Assembly: GCA_965178125.1 (NCBI GenBank)
Contig: OZ237746.1
Coordinates: forward strand, 372,001 to 436,000
Reading direction: 5' to 3'
DNA length: 64,000 nt
Source: Bilabrum cf. latius
Lineage: Eukaryota > Bigyra: Bicosoecida > Bigyra > Bicosoecida
Numbering within the stretch: the stretch's first letter is position 1; each line of letters starts with the position of its first letter. The position numbers and the translations under genes were made by a program. Under the pieces are notes generated by a model that did no database searches, was not told the DNA's origin, and saw only the letters and a program-made list of their open reading frames with translations. Shown piece after piece: positions 1 through 10,901 of the stretch.

Positions 1-529
1 TCTAGGGGCCGTTCCGCTTCCTATCATCGAGGTAGTGCTGCAGCGTGCACTCGATGCCCTCGATCACCACCACCCTCGCCCTCGGCGGATTCATAGAAGA
101 GTCCTGTGCTCCACCAGCTGCTGCCCCTTTGGAGCCCGTTGATGCCGCGCTTGATGCATTACTGTCATCACACATAGCATGTAGCCACTCTGGTACATCT
201 GTGACCTGGTCGAACAGAACTTTGGCGGCAATCGAAGTCCTCTTGCGAAGCAGGTCGATCCTGTCGCTGCCTCCGGCGATCCCACTTGGGCTTGTGGTGC
301 AGGGTACGTCAGACTAGTGCGTAAAGACAACCATTGCAATGGAACTGGCGGCCGGCTTGGGAATGTCTGCGGACAATCCGGTCAAGCGTTCAGCGTCGGC
401 ATCGAGGCGCAGCAGAGTGTAGCACTCAGACACGGCTAGCACAATGTCTTGAGACGACGGCACTTCTGGAGACAATACACCAGTATCTATGATTTTGCCT
501 ATCCTCTAACTGGACTCGCTTTGCTCCAT
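1..529 (-). CDS. Armadillo/kinase-like protein, N-terminal part (runs off left edge)
   Basis: This is the 5' part of a gene that continues beyond base 1. The ATG at 529-527 opens a frame with three in-frame TAG codons (near 506, 315 and 2) and no TAA or TGA. The product aligns along its whole visible length with the first ~170 residues of the complete paralogue at 4600-10023. Shared blocks include a GSKGAAAGGA / GSRGAAAGGA stretch and a CTLQHYL / CTLLEHI stretch that resembles the start of a degenerate protein-kinase fold. Just before the ATG lies a pyrimidine-rich TTTCTGCAG, which would make a good splice acceptor, so an upstream exon is possible. A TAA lies 30 bases upstream in the same frame. 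The armadillo half, if present, is outside the window. I infer paralogy from the sequence; function is unknown. Confidence 0.65.
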
Positions 530-917
530 CTGCAGAAACACGAGGAGAATACGGTAAATTTAAAATGGCTATTGTCGGCGACAGTATCGAGACCAATATT
601 GAACATGCATGATGACAAAATCTTCACTTTGATAATTGATACGTACTCATGGTCATATGTGCATCAGTTTATATCATTCTTACCCTTATCAGAGGTTGGA
701 TATGCTAATTTCAATTCGTCGATCGAACAGGGCTTATGTTGCGGTATGTTACCAAACAATTCGTAGTTTCGGTTTCACGCAGGCATTTGCTTCAATCTTC
801 GTATTCATAAAGAAGCGTGTGTTTCGTGTCGGAATACAGATGCTGTTGACATTGCGAGAACCCAATAAACGACGCTAACACGGCTTCTTTGGCAGCTCTC
901 ACGCACAATAGCTAAAA
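530..917. other. AT-rich intergenic region between divergent genes
   Basis: This stretch is richer in A and T than the flanking genes and has no frame with convincing coding character. It separates the minus-strand armadillo-like gene (start 529) from the plus-strand gene starting at 918, so it should hold both promoters. I see no clear TATA box or repeat. Confidence 0.5.
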
Positions 918-3621
918 ATGCCCAAACTGTCTCGCACCATGTCTTCCAGTGGTTCGGTGAGAGGCCTCTTCACCTGCGCTCGAGCGAAGTTGTGTACCAG
1001 CGGACATGCTCATTTATCGATTGCAACCCCACGCCTCGCAGGGAAGCCTAGGCTCAGAATCAGACGACTCCTTGGGCAAATTGATTTCTGAGTTATGTTC
1101 CCCCAAGAAACAGACGAAAGGATCAGCAGAGCAAACTAGTCGCAAGAAGCGAGACAGGCTGATGGGCGGCAAGAAGAAAATGAAAAGCGATAAACGCCCG
1201 ACTAAAACAAGACGAACAGCTTCGGGAGTTCGTGCGTCTGGTCGTCCAGAGGATGCGGCTACTGTCGAGAGCCAGGTCGGTAATCCGTCCACATTTGTCG
1301 GTCGAAAGCGCAGCCGGTTTGATGAGGCTGACGATGACGATGCTGCTACTACTAGTGCTGCTGCTGCTGCTGCTGCTGCTGCTCGGGCTGCTGCTGCAGC
1401 TGCTGCTAGTGCTGCTGCTAGTGCTGCGTCTGCCGCGGCTGCTGCTGCTACTGCAGCTACTGCTGCAGCTTCGTACAGGCAAAGCACTCGTCATGGAAGC
1501 AAGGTGGTGCAACAAGTGACCTCTAAGCTCGCCAAAAAGGGGGCAGGCGGTGGCAGGGGCGGCGACAGCGGCCTGAATCGTCGCGGTGCCCGGCGGGTCG
1601 ATGAGCAGGGCACTGCAATGCGTCAAGTTAGCGACCAGCGAGCTGCGATGAATCCTGCCACAAACCACGAGGCGGTTGTCTCCGCGGCGAGTCACGAGGC
1701 GAGGGCTGGGAAGCCTGCAGACTCCCGGCATCCGGTGGCGGAGGCATTGGGTGTCTCCTCTGCGAGTCGAGGGGCGAGGGATGGGAAGCATGGAGACTCC
1801 CGGCATCCGGTGGCGGAGGCATTGGGTGTCTCCTCTGCGAGTCGAGGGGCGAGGGATGGGAAGCATGGAGACTCCCAGCATCCGGTGGCGGAGGCATTGG
1901 GTGTCTCCTCTGCGAGTCGAGGGGCGAGGGCTAGGAAGCATGGAGACTCCCGGCATCCGGTGGCGGAGGCATTGGGTGTCTCCTCTGCGAGTCGAGGGGC
2001 GAGGGATGGGAAGCATGGAGACTCCCGGCATCCGGTGGCGGAGGCATTGGGTGTCTCCTCTGCGAGTCGAGGGGCGAGGGATGGGAAGCATGGAGACTCC
2101 CGGCATCCGGTGGCGGAAGCATCGGGTGTCTCCTCTGCGAGTCGAGGGGCGAGGGATGGGAAGCATGGAGACTCCCGGCATCCGGTGGCGGAGGCATTGG
2201 GTGTCTCCTCTGCGAGTCGAGGGGCGAGGGATGGGAAGCATGGAGACTCCCGGCATCCGGTGGCGGAGGCATTGGGTGTCTCCTCTGCGAGTCGAGGGGC
2301 GAGGGATGGGAAGCATGGAGACTCCCGGCATCCGGTGGCGGAGGCAGTGGGTGTCTCCGCGGCGAGTCGAGGGGCGAGGGATGGGAAGCATGGAGACTCC
2401 CGGCATCCGGTGGCGGAGGCATTGGGTGTCTCCTCTGCGAGTCGAGGGGCGAGGGATGGGAAGCCTGCAGACTCCCGGCATCCGGTGGCGGAGGCATTGG
2501 GTGTCTCCTCTGCGAGTCGAGGGGCGAGGGATGGGAAGCATGGAGACTCCCGGCATCCGGTGGCGGATGCATTGGGTGTCTCCTCTGCGAGTCGAGGGGC
2601 GAGGGATGGGAAGCATGGAGACTCCCGGCATCCGGTGGCGGAGGCATTGGGTGTCTCCTCTGCGAGTCGAGGGGCGAGGGATGGGAAGCATGGAGACTCC
2701 CGGCATCCGGTGGCGGAGGCATTGGGTGTCTCCTCTGCGAGTCGAGGGGCGAGGGATAGGAAGCATGGAGACTCCCGGCATCCGGTGGCGGAGGCATTGG
2801 GTGTCTCCTCTGCGAGTCGAGGGGCGAGGGATGGGAAGCATGGAGACTCCCGGCATCCGGTGGCGGAGGCATTGGGTGTCTCCTCTGCGAGTCGAGGGGC
2901 GAGGGATGGGAAGCCTGCAGACTCCCGGCATCCGGTGGCGGAGGCATCGGCGGGCCGAAGCAGCAGAAGAAGCTAGATCTAGCCAAATACCAAGTCACCA
3001 CACGCTGCATCGGGAGCTGGAACTTCATCTTCGAACGGCAGGGACAGTGATTCGAGCCAAGACGATGAGGGCGACGATGACGATGAGGGCGACGATGAGG
3101 GTCAGGCAGGGCGGCGTACGTACTCGTGGTTGGGTCGGGATACCGGGTACGCAGGGGTGATGGCGGATCTATTCTCGAGACACGGCACTAGCAAGGCCGA
3201 ATACCTACAATTTGCTACGCCGTCTCGGGGCATGGATCACATTGCGACAGCGTGGTTCAACCTGTTGTCAGGCCCGGACTCGCCTCTATAGCAGCTCAGG
3301 CTGGTTCTCGATGGGACTGAGGGCGGGCGTGTGTCCGATAGGCACCTCGCTGCTTGGCGCTTGTACAAGACCGTTGAAATGTACATTGGGCTGGGGAAGC
3401 ACCAGCGAGCCGTAGATCGGAAGTCTGTTTTTCTCTAGGTTGTTACCGCGATAGGGTGGTGGACCGAGCCTGTGGGGCAGCACTGGTTCCAGCTTATGGA
3501 TATTGACGACATGGCCGTCGATGACCTCGCACACAAGGCGGGAGTTCTTCTTGACGAGTGGGGGGAGCCGGACGCCAGTGTCGGCGAAGGAGATGAGAGC
3601 TCGGATCCTTTCTGCAGTTGA
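918..3621 (+). CDS. Hypothetical protein with poly-Ala tract and 25-residue tandem repeats
   Basis: Two exons. Exon 1 (918-956) encodes 13 residues and ends at GTGAGA; intron 957-1041 ends in CCTCGCAG; exon 2 (1042-3621) continues in phase 0 to TGA. Total 872 residues. The N-terminus is acidic and then Lys/Arg-rich (nuclear-targeting-like, KKRDRLMGGKKK). A poly-Ala tract follows at 1354-1475, then 17 copies of a 25-residue unit of the type ALGVSSASRGARDGKHGDSRHPVAE. An acidic stretch leads into a folded-looking C-terminal domain of ~170 residues. Four in-frame TAGs (near 2974, 2980, 3289 and 3436) must be read through to reach that domain. The 75-bp repeats leave all frames open, so the long minus-strand frames here are shadows. 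No family recognised. Confidence 0.6.
1354..1475 (+). repeat. GCT/GCN-rich tract encoding poly-alanine
   Basis: A run of mostly GCT codons with interspersed AGT, GCG, GCA and ACT codons encodes about 40 residues that are nearly all Ala, with some Ser and Thr. Its low complexity suggests replication slippage inside the coding region of the 918-3621 gene. Confidence 0.85.
1711..2949 (+). repeat. Coding minisatellite, 75-bp unit, about 17 copies
   Basis: The same 75-bp unit recurs at exactly 75-base spacing; for example, the GAGGCATTGGGTGTCTCCTC start occurs at 1741, 1816 and 1891. Copies differ by only a few substitutions: AAGCCTGCAG replaces AAGCATGGAG in three copies, and there are CAG, GTG and TCG variants. 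This indicates recent expansion or homogenisation. 75 is divisible by three, so each copy encodes the same 25-residue unit. Confidence 0.95.
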
Positions 3622-3663
3622 AGCCCTGCGTCCAACAGGAGGCTGCTGATTCGTGGCGACACG

Positions 3664-4500
3664 ATGAGAGCTATATGGGCCATTGACGCAGAGAGACAGT
3701 CTGCTCGAGCGGGTAGGACGGAACAATGGCGTGCGCAATCCCGCCAATTCACTATGATCATACGGTTGGCAGATTTCCGGGGTCGGCATGAGCGAGCCGA
3801 GCAAGCATGCGCTACCCACGACGATGCTACCGTAGCCCATGGTACCAACAGGGGTGGGTCGGGTAGCAATCTGCAGACCATGCGGGTGGAAGCTGCCGCT
3901 TCGGGGGCAGCGGCTTCGGGTCAGGTGCTGCAGCAGCCCGCCACCGCATCGGGACAGCAACCGCTAGTGCACACCGACGAGCGCTACTATCTCGACATCA
4001 CCTGGGACAACCTGCACAAATCGTCGGGCCTCACCTTGGAGGACAAGGCAGAGGAGTGGCGAGCTTGTGTTGTTCGAAGGGGACTCTCGGTGGAGGAGGC
4101 GACACAACTGGGCTTCCCACCGCCTTTGGAGGGCGAGATGCCGCCGCTGTGGAGACCAATAGAAGGAGAGAGCGCCGGCCAAGGACTCGGTGCCAGCCGT
4201 CCCAACGCTGTGACGAGCATCTTCAAGGGTGGAGCGGCGGCCTCTGCGGCAGCGGCGGGCGGACCGTTCGGCTCTATGGTCAGCGGAGCTGCCCCACGGG
4301 CACCATCGACATTCGTATCTTCATCGTCATCGTCTGCTACTCTTTCCGCATCCACCTCCTCCCCATCCACCGCCACTGCCAGTGGTGGGTTGGGCAGAGA
4401 CGCAGGAAAGGCAGGAAGCAACGATCTGACTGGTGTGATTCCCGTGCAGGCGCTCGCATCGCAAGCATGCCGAAAGATGTTCGGACCGGGATTGCATTGA
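3664..4500 (+). CDS. Hypothetical protein, Ala/Ser-rich C-terminus
   Basis: A 278-residue frame from ATG 3664 to TGA 4498-4500, without in-frame TAG. The middle part (about residues 100-160) looks folded, with DITWDNLHKSSGLTLEDKAE and a following RGLSVEEATQLGF helix-like segment. The last third is low-complexity Ala, Ser and Gly. It lies only 42 bases after the TGA of the 918-3621 gene and in the same frame, so it might be a downstream exon of that gene. I find no GTRAG donor before the TGA, so I keep them apart. Other possible starts are ATG codons near 3753 and 3880. No family recognised. Confidence 0.45.
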   Translation: MRAIWAIDAERQSARAGRTEQWRAQSRQFTMIIRLADFRGRHERAEQACATHDDATVAHGTNRGGSGSNLQTMRVEAAASGAAASGQVLQQPATASGQQPLVHTDERYYLDITWDNLHKSSGLTLEDKAEEWRACVVRRGLSVEEATQLGFPPPLEGEMPPLWRPIEGESAGQGLGASRPNAVTSIFKGGAAASAAAAGGPFGSMVSGAAPRAPSTFVSSSSSSATLSASTSSPSTATASGGLGRDAGKAGSNDLTGVIPVQALASQACRKMFGPGLH

Positions 4501-4599
4501 TCGTGGAGGTACGCCAGTTTTTGGGGTTGACAAGTATGAACGGAAATGTAATTTGAGTCACTGTATCGCACCAACGCATTAAAGATTAAGATAAGTTGC

Positions 4600-7500
4600 T
4601 CACACGCTCACATCCTGCCCTCCATTGCCGTCACCTTCTCCCTCCCGACTGCCTCCACCACTCTACTCTTCATCGTTAGCACCATCCCCACCAGCAGCAC
4701 CACTGGTATCCTCGCTCTGTTTGACTTCCTCACTGCCACCACAACCAGCGCCGTCGCCACCGGAAGCCCCTGCGCCCGGCCCGGTGGCAGCATTTGCAAG
4801 CTCGATCTGTTCCGCTGCAGACCAATCGGATGCTACACTTTTCGGATCGTTCAAGCCATCATCTGAATCATGAACAACTTTGAGAAATCGCCTGAAGCAC
4901 TGCTCAATCGGCTTCGGGAGGTCAAAGTCAGCTGCCATCACCAGCTGCACAGCCTCCAAGGATCCGGCCTGCACGACAGCAGTCACGTCACCCACAGAGC
5001 CCTTTGCTATGTCACAAACAATCCAAGCAGCAGCTACAGAATTGGTATCACAGGTACGTAGCCTGTGAATGAGGTGGGGAAGTACCCCAGATCCTACAAC
5101 CTCGCCAGCAGGCTTGGCAGCAGTTCTATCGAGGACGTTGTGCAGTGCGCTGGCCACGGCATTGAAATATTGACACTCCGGATTCTGCAGCTGGACGCAG
5201 AGACCTGCAACGCCACGAGATTGGGCAACTTCCGTACAGATCAGTCCAGAAATACTCAGCCCATGAAGCACATGCACCGCACTTTCGGCACGCGATGTTC
5301 CAAGCATATCCACAAGTGACGTGATGCCGATTGCGTCCGCAGCCGCCTTGGCGTCTACGCATGGTATCTGAAGGATGTCTCTGATATGCTTGCCTATCCA
5401 GACATCAATGCGTTCGTTAGCTGTGCGAAAGAGGAAGGCAAACTTGGGCAGCATCGTAGACCCAGCGACTGCTGCCGTTGCAGCTGTGACCACTGCACTA
5501 CCGCCGCTGCATGCGTATCGCAGAATGTGTCCAATCGCATGACCCACAAGAAGCATTCGGACTTCTTTCGAGTGAGCTTGCGATTGTTTTTGCAAGTTCG
5601 GATCTGCACCATGCTCTAATGAAGCTAGCTTGCAAACAACGAAGTACAAATCCGACAGGCAGTCCAGAAGTCCAGCATCAAAAAGAGCAAGTGAAATTGC
5701 AGGGCGATCGCGTACTAAATACTAAACGAGCTGTTGTATTGCTAACGTGCAGGTCCAGCTTCTTCTCTGTAGAGCTTTGATCAGGGCCGGGAGCACGTTC
5801 GCTTCCTGCACCGCGTTATTTGGTGGACCCGAATGAAAAGCAATACATGCCAGCGCACCAGCTACCATGTGCAGCAGCATGCGCTTCTCTTCGGAAAGCA
5901 TCAAGTCAATGAGCACTGGAACAGCCCCATGGTTGATCACGTTGGTGGCCATATCCGGTGATATTGCAGCGATGCAAGTCAGGGCACTGAGGCTACGACC
6001 AGCCAATTCTGGCGAAGCGTGGGATAGTGTGTCTACTAAGCACGCAATGAGACGATAATCTGCCTCAATGACCTCCTATAGCACATCATTACCTCCGTCC
6101 AAGGTAGTACAGAGACACTGCAGGGCAGCAACAGCAGCCTAAGTGTGACTGCCTGACTGTACAAGCTGAACCATGCTTGGCACTACACCTGATTGCACAA
6201 CCGCTGTTTTCAATCCATCACATCCACTTGCTATATTGTTGAGAGCCTACCACACTGTGCAAAGCAAATCATTGTGCATGCCGTCTGCGGACTCCGCCTC
6301 TTGAGCGATTCTTACGAGATGCGGCAGAACGCCGGCGTCAACTATCATGTGGCCAATGCCGTGATGATTCCGAGCGTAACACTGGATGAACTCAGCTGCC
6401 AGTTGCTGAGTCTCCAAGGAGTCCGATTGAAACCACTTGATCATGACTGGTAACACTCCAGCCTTACTCATGGCATCCCGGACACCGAGACATCCAGAGC
6501 CAAGATTGAGCAGGACATTGTACGCCTTGGACACGACAACAGGATCCAAGTCACCTTCGTCTGGGTCAAGGTATTCAACGAGCCTGGGAACAAGGGAAGC
6601 CTGAACCACAGCAACCTTCAGGCTGTTAGCTGCGCGTGCCATGCAAGACAAGTACTCGAGTGCAGCTTCTTGCTCTCCTTCGCTCTACTGGTTCACAATG
6701 TCTACGATGTGAACCATGCCGCCTAGCTCAGCGAACCGCCTCATTGCACCATCGTTGCCCTCTACTACTGCACACAACAATTTCAGCGTACTTGATCGTC
6801 TATCCATCAGTCCTGCTTCTGGTGCGAGCGCAGAAACGATCACAGGAACGATTTCAGTGCGTAGAATGCACTTAATCACGTCCGGGTCGTTTGCTTCCAC
6901 CATGGCGCCGAGGCATCCCAAAGATGCAGCCTTTTCATCAAGGCTACCCTTTCCAAGCAAGGCCGATAGCTTACTGACCACTTCATCGTTGACAACTGTC
7001 TTCAATATGTCGGTTGAGTCCCTGCATAGTGTCCAGAGAACTGCCGCAGCACCCGACGCACTGCCGTTTGAATCTTGGCCGAGCGCTTCCGATAGCTAAT
7101 CGAGTGCGCCCGCTGCCATCAGTTCTTTCTTGACGTGAGTGTGCGTATGACATAGCTTAGCTAAGCATGTGCACGCGTGTTTAGACTCTATCACTGAGGG
7201 ACTGTTGATCATACTGACGAGTGCTTGAATGCCCCCTGCTCCAACAAACGTCCCTACTACATCTACAGGCCCTTGCTAGAGCATACAAAGACCCCCGACT
7301 GCCTGACAGCGTGCCATTGACGAAGCTAGGCCGAGCAGGCATACGAGAATGTCGATGATACCCTCAGCGACGAGTCGCTGGTGGAGCTCCCGAGAACTGC
7401 CAACAAGTACTACGATGCACTCTGCCAGGGCATCCACTGCAGCAAGGTCGTCATGGCACGATTGGACCAGCCTCTTCACTACGGATAGCAGTCCAGCATC

Positions 7501-10023
7501 AAGCGAAAGGGCACGCACTCCAGGTGATCTACTGGCAAATGCTGTCAGAGTGGTAGCGGCCAACTGGACCAGTATCTTGTCCTGCGCACCAAGCATTCGA
7601 AGCAGCGCTGGGATGCTCTCCGACTCGACGACAGCTTGATGTGCAACGGCATTAGAAGCCAGGTGCATAAGTCCCCCGACCACATGAATTTGTACAGCTA
7701 GAGACTGAGCAGACGCATCATCGATGTTGCAGGCAGATACCATCCTCGCTAGCTGTTGCGGCGCTCCGGATTCTGCCACTGCCTACTTCAATTCCTCCGG
7801 TCCGGATGAGTAGTACCTAAGGCACTAGGCAGCTGCAAGAAGCGTGTCGCCGCTACCGAGCTTCAGCATTGCAACGAGTCCACTTAGCTCGCTAGAGTCA
7901 ATGTTCGTACCCTTTGCATCCTGAAGCACCTCGGCTATGCAGGCTAGTGTTTGTACAGCAACTGTCCTGTGGGCAGCGGATTCACCATGCACGATTCGCA
8001 CCAGGGAGCCGATTGCACCTGCATCCGCAGCGCTCTGACACGCATCAGGATTTCCTTGGATGATTCCATGCAGGGCTCGAATTGCTGCTAATGCGCAGGG
8101 TGGCACGGTCGAACCCAGTACGTGGACGAGTGTATCGACTCCATCCAAGCTGACAATCTGGCTGCGAGCGTGGCCACTATGCCAAGCCAGCTCGGCAAGG
8201 AGGCCCGCACCAGCATCCACGGACCGATCTCCTGCATTTTGCAGAAGGTCGAGCACAGCTGGAATGCCTTTTGCGTCTATGATTGAGCCTTGGATCTCGG
8301 GACTGCCAGTGGCACATTGGAGCAGCGCATGGGCGGCACACGTCGCCTCAAAGTCATCCACTGAGGACAGCCTAGATACCAACAGTGGAACTGCACCCGA
8401 CTTGAGTACCAATGAACTCTGACCACTACCAAGTGCTCCAACTGCCAGGGCTGCTGCACTCCTCTGAATGGCTTGATCCGACTGCACCATGTCTAGGAGC
8501 TGCTGCAGGGCACCGGCATCAATGAGGAGCTTCTTTGCAGCTTTGCTGCTACTGCTGCAAGCCTGTACTACAAACGCGGCAAGCTACTGGGGTAAGACTG
8601 TATCAGTTCCATTCATCGCAGCTGTCACTGCTTCAAACAGCGCTGCCTCGCCATTCCCTCTGACGAGATGGGTGGCCAGCTGCACTGCCTGCTCTCGGAG
8701 CAACTCTCTCACAGCAGCGCCAGCCTCATCCATGTGAATGATACCGAGCCCTTGATGGATGCACCATAGCATGCGTGCTAGTGCTGTACAGCTGCCCTTG
8801 GCATGCAACTCCTCGAAGGCCTCCCTCGCTGCATCGATCGCGCTGCTCTCGGGACACGGCCCGCTCAGCAGCGGCAGCAGGTGACGTGCATCTTGATCGA
8901 TGTCAGGATCACCCGAGGTGGAGAAGCGCACTGGAGCATGCATCAAATACCATTCAAGCGCAACCAGAGTGCGATCAGCCGTGCAATCGTCCTGAGTGGC
9001 TCGCGCCAGCTGCCCAAGGATCGACTCATGACCTGGGCTCTCCTCCAACTCGCCGGTTCCACTGGCAGCCGCAGCCGTAGGCCTAGTATCACGGCATGCA
9101 TGCACGAGTGCATTCAGTCCAGATGTGAGGATGTGCGAAGAAGGCTTTGGTTCTTCGCTTGCCCGCAAAGCGGGGTCTCTGGCAAGCGTCGACGTGGTTG
9201 CAACGGCGCCAAGGGCGACGGGGCTAGGGCTAGAGCTGCCGCAAGCGGAGTCATTCAGCTCTGCAATGTCCGCGCCACTGCTCTTGGGGTCCATTAGAAC
9301 GATTGGAAGAAGCACCACCCTCCCTCCATTGCCCTCGTCACACCCCGCCGTGCTCCATGCCAGGTTGTCCATCGTCAGCAGGCTGAGGTCGATGCCGTGA
9401 TGCAGCAGAAGCTTCACGATCTTGGCGATGTCGCGGGCGATAATCATTGCATCGTACTCGGAGAGTCCTGTTTTGCTGTGCTGCGTCTCTTGGATATGTT
9501 CAAGAAGCGTGCATTGCACTCTCTCGGTCACGATCAACCGGGCCGGCTGCGGCCCATTGGCGGAGACTGCTTTTGCTCCGCCAGCCGCTGCGCCTCTTGA
9601 ACCTGTCGACAAACGGGAGACTTCTGCTTTATCAAACAGATCGTGAGTCCATTGGGGCAGATCTATGACTTTGTCCGTAAGAACCCGGGCGATGCTTGCG
9701 TTCTGAGGCAGTTGCTCGACATCGCCGCTTGCGCCTGCACGTCCCTGCTGCTCTGGCACAAGCGATGCGATGCTCGGCAGTCTAGAAATACACAGAGTCA
9801 TATTGGACAGGTCAGGGATGGTTCCTTTTGGTGCACGGCTTGGCTGGGATGTGGCAACTGCCTTTGCATTGACCAGCACGAAGTGCTCAGTCTACCTCAA
9901 CACAAGTTGGTCCGACGACGACCATGCAGCTGGCAGCTTAACTACGTACGATGACAAGTCTACTGATGCGGAGCTCTCTACGCGTGCCATCTGCGATATT
10001 GAGGAGGTAGTCGTGGTTAACAT
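4600..10023 (-). CDS. Large armadillo-repeat protein with degenerate kinase-like N-terminus
   Basis: One uninterrupted frame (ATG 10023-10021, TGA 4602-4600) encodes 1,807 residues if TAG is sense. I count about 12 in-frame TAGs (including 9892, 8584, 7825, 7783, 7276, 6685, 6247, 6139, 6076, 5722 and 4663) and no TAA or TGA. Residues ~1-430 contain a weak kinase-like region (CTLLEHI, then IAKIVKLLLHHGIDLSLLTM, like the LH..gi.. catalytic-loop area without the HRD Asp). From ~480 onward there are many armadillo-type helical repeats, for example DAGALQQLLDMV, SGAVPLLVSRL, EAGSxxxLV-type units. These typically form a protein-binding superhelix. The C-terminus is acidic and Gly-rich. Start choice: first ATG after an in-frame TAA; an ATG 30 bases downstream is an alternative. 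The partner is unknown. Confidence 0.75.
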
Positions 10024-10530
10024 CAATCGAGGACGTCCAGGATCCGTGCCTGGAATATCTTGCACAGGAGGGCATAACCATCCGCATTAGTTCTACGCCA
10101 GGGCATACAAGCACGTACTAAGCCTTTTCATGCCAAGTCAGGGCTACTCTTACGTTAAGAGCTTTGTAATAATGATATCTCCTCAGAGTTTTGTTTGCCT
10201 CTCCTTAATGTTGCGCTGTGAATTGATCAAATACAGAATTTCGGTTTCCTGTGTGCATTTACGCGCGGTCAGTCGAAACTTGTAAGCGGCAAGGATGATC
10301 TCCCCACAAATACAAAACTTCTGGCAAAAAGCTACTGGTCTTTTGATAAGGTGATGTGTCGCAGATGCAAGAATTACAACACTGCCAGTGGCCCACCGGG
10401 TAGTGTTGAAGAGCACACACACAACCACGTGTCACGACCCATGAGTCATAAGCTACGTGTCACGAGCAGCCAAGGCCGGGGCGGGAGTATCAAAGCATGA
10501 TATCGTGCGGAAGTGCACGGCGGACGGATG
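10024..10530. other. AT-rich intergenic region
   Basis: About 500 bases upstream of the armadillo gene. It is more AT-rich than the coding DNA and no frame shows coding character. It should contain the armadillo gene promoter. I see no tRNA, repeat or recognisable motif. Confidence 0.4.
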
Positions 10531-10901
10531 TCATGAAGCGATGACGCATCTCTCAGCTGGCTGTGACGTGTCTGCATGCGGAGCAGCTGGCTCCTTCCCC
10601 CGGGCCTCGGCCCGCATCACCTCCACCTCACTGAACCGCATCTGATCACCACCTTCTTCCAGTCGCCGCGCAGCTGCCTTTGGATTGATGCTGCTCTGCT
10701 CACTGCGGAGAGCTTCCCCGGGTCGTCCAACAGCTTCACGCACTCACTGTGACCACTGGTGGCACCCAACCGAGCCGCCTCCAATGGACCCACCATCGCC
10801 CCACCCTCCATCTCGCGCTTCATCTCCAGCCCACCCGCCACCGGTGGACTCAGTGAGTGGGGAGCCTGAGGGATCTCAATTAATGAATGGCTCGCATGCA
10901 A
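10531..10901 (-). pseudogene. Possible ankyrin-repeat fragment, frame-broken
   Basis: On the minus strand, one frame gives a segment like an ankyrin repeat (LEAARLGATSGHSECVKLLD, similar to the 'AA..GH.E.VK.LL' pattern). The coding character then seems to move to another frame (EVEVMRAEARGKEPAAP) and ends at TGA 10531-10533. It overlaps the 3' end of the methyltransferase gene by about 20 bases. A one-base frameshift would join the two parts, so this may be a decayed gene remnant or an unrecognised exon. Low confidence. Confidence 0.25.

Noticed and set aside
1123-2931. Long minus-strand open frame across the minisatellite
   Set aside because: A 75-bp repeat without stops keeps all frames open; the plus frame has the ATG, splice model and downstream domain.
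1711-2949. CRISPR array
   Set aside because: The units are contiguous with no unique spacers, encode a peptide repeat, and the context is eukaryotic.
3286-3960. 224-residue minus-strand frame
   Set aside because: It lies opposite the C-terminal domain of the 918-3621 gene, whose plus-strand frame is continuous with the rest of that gene.
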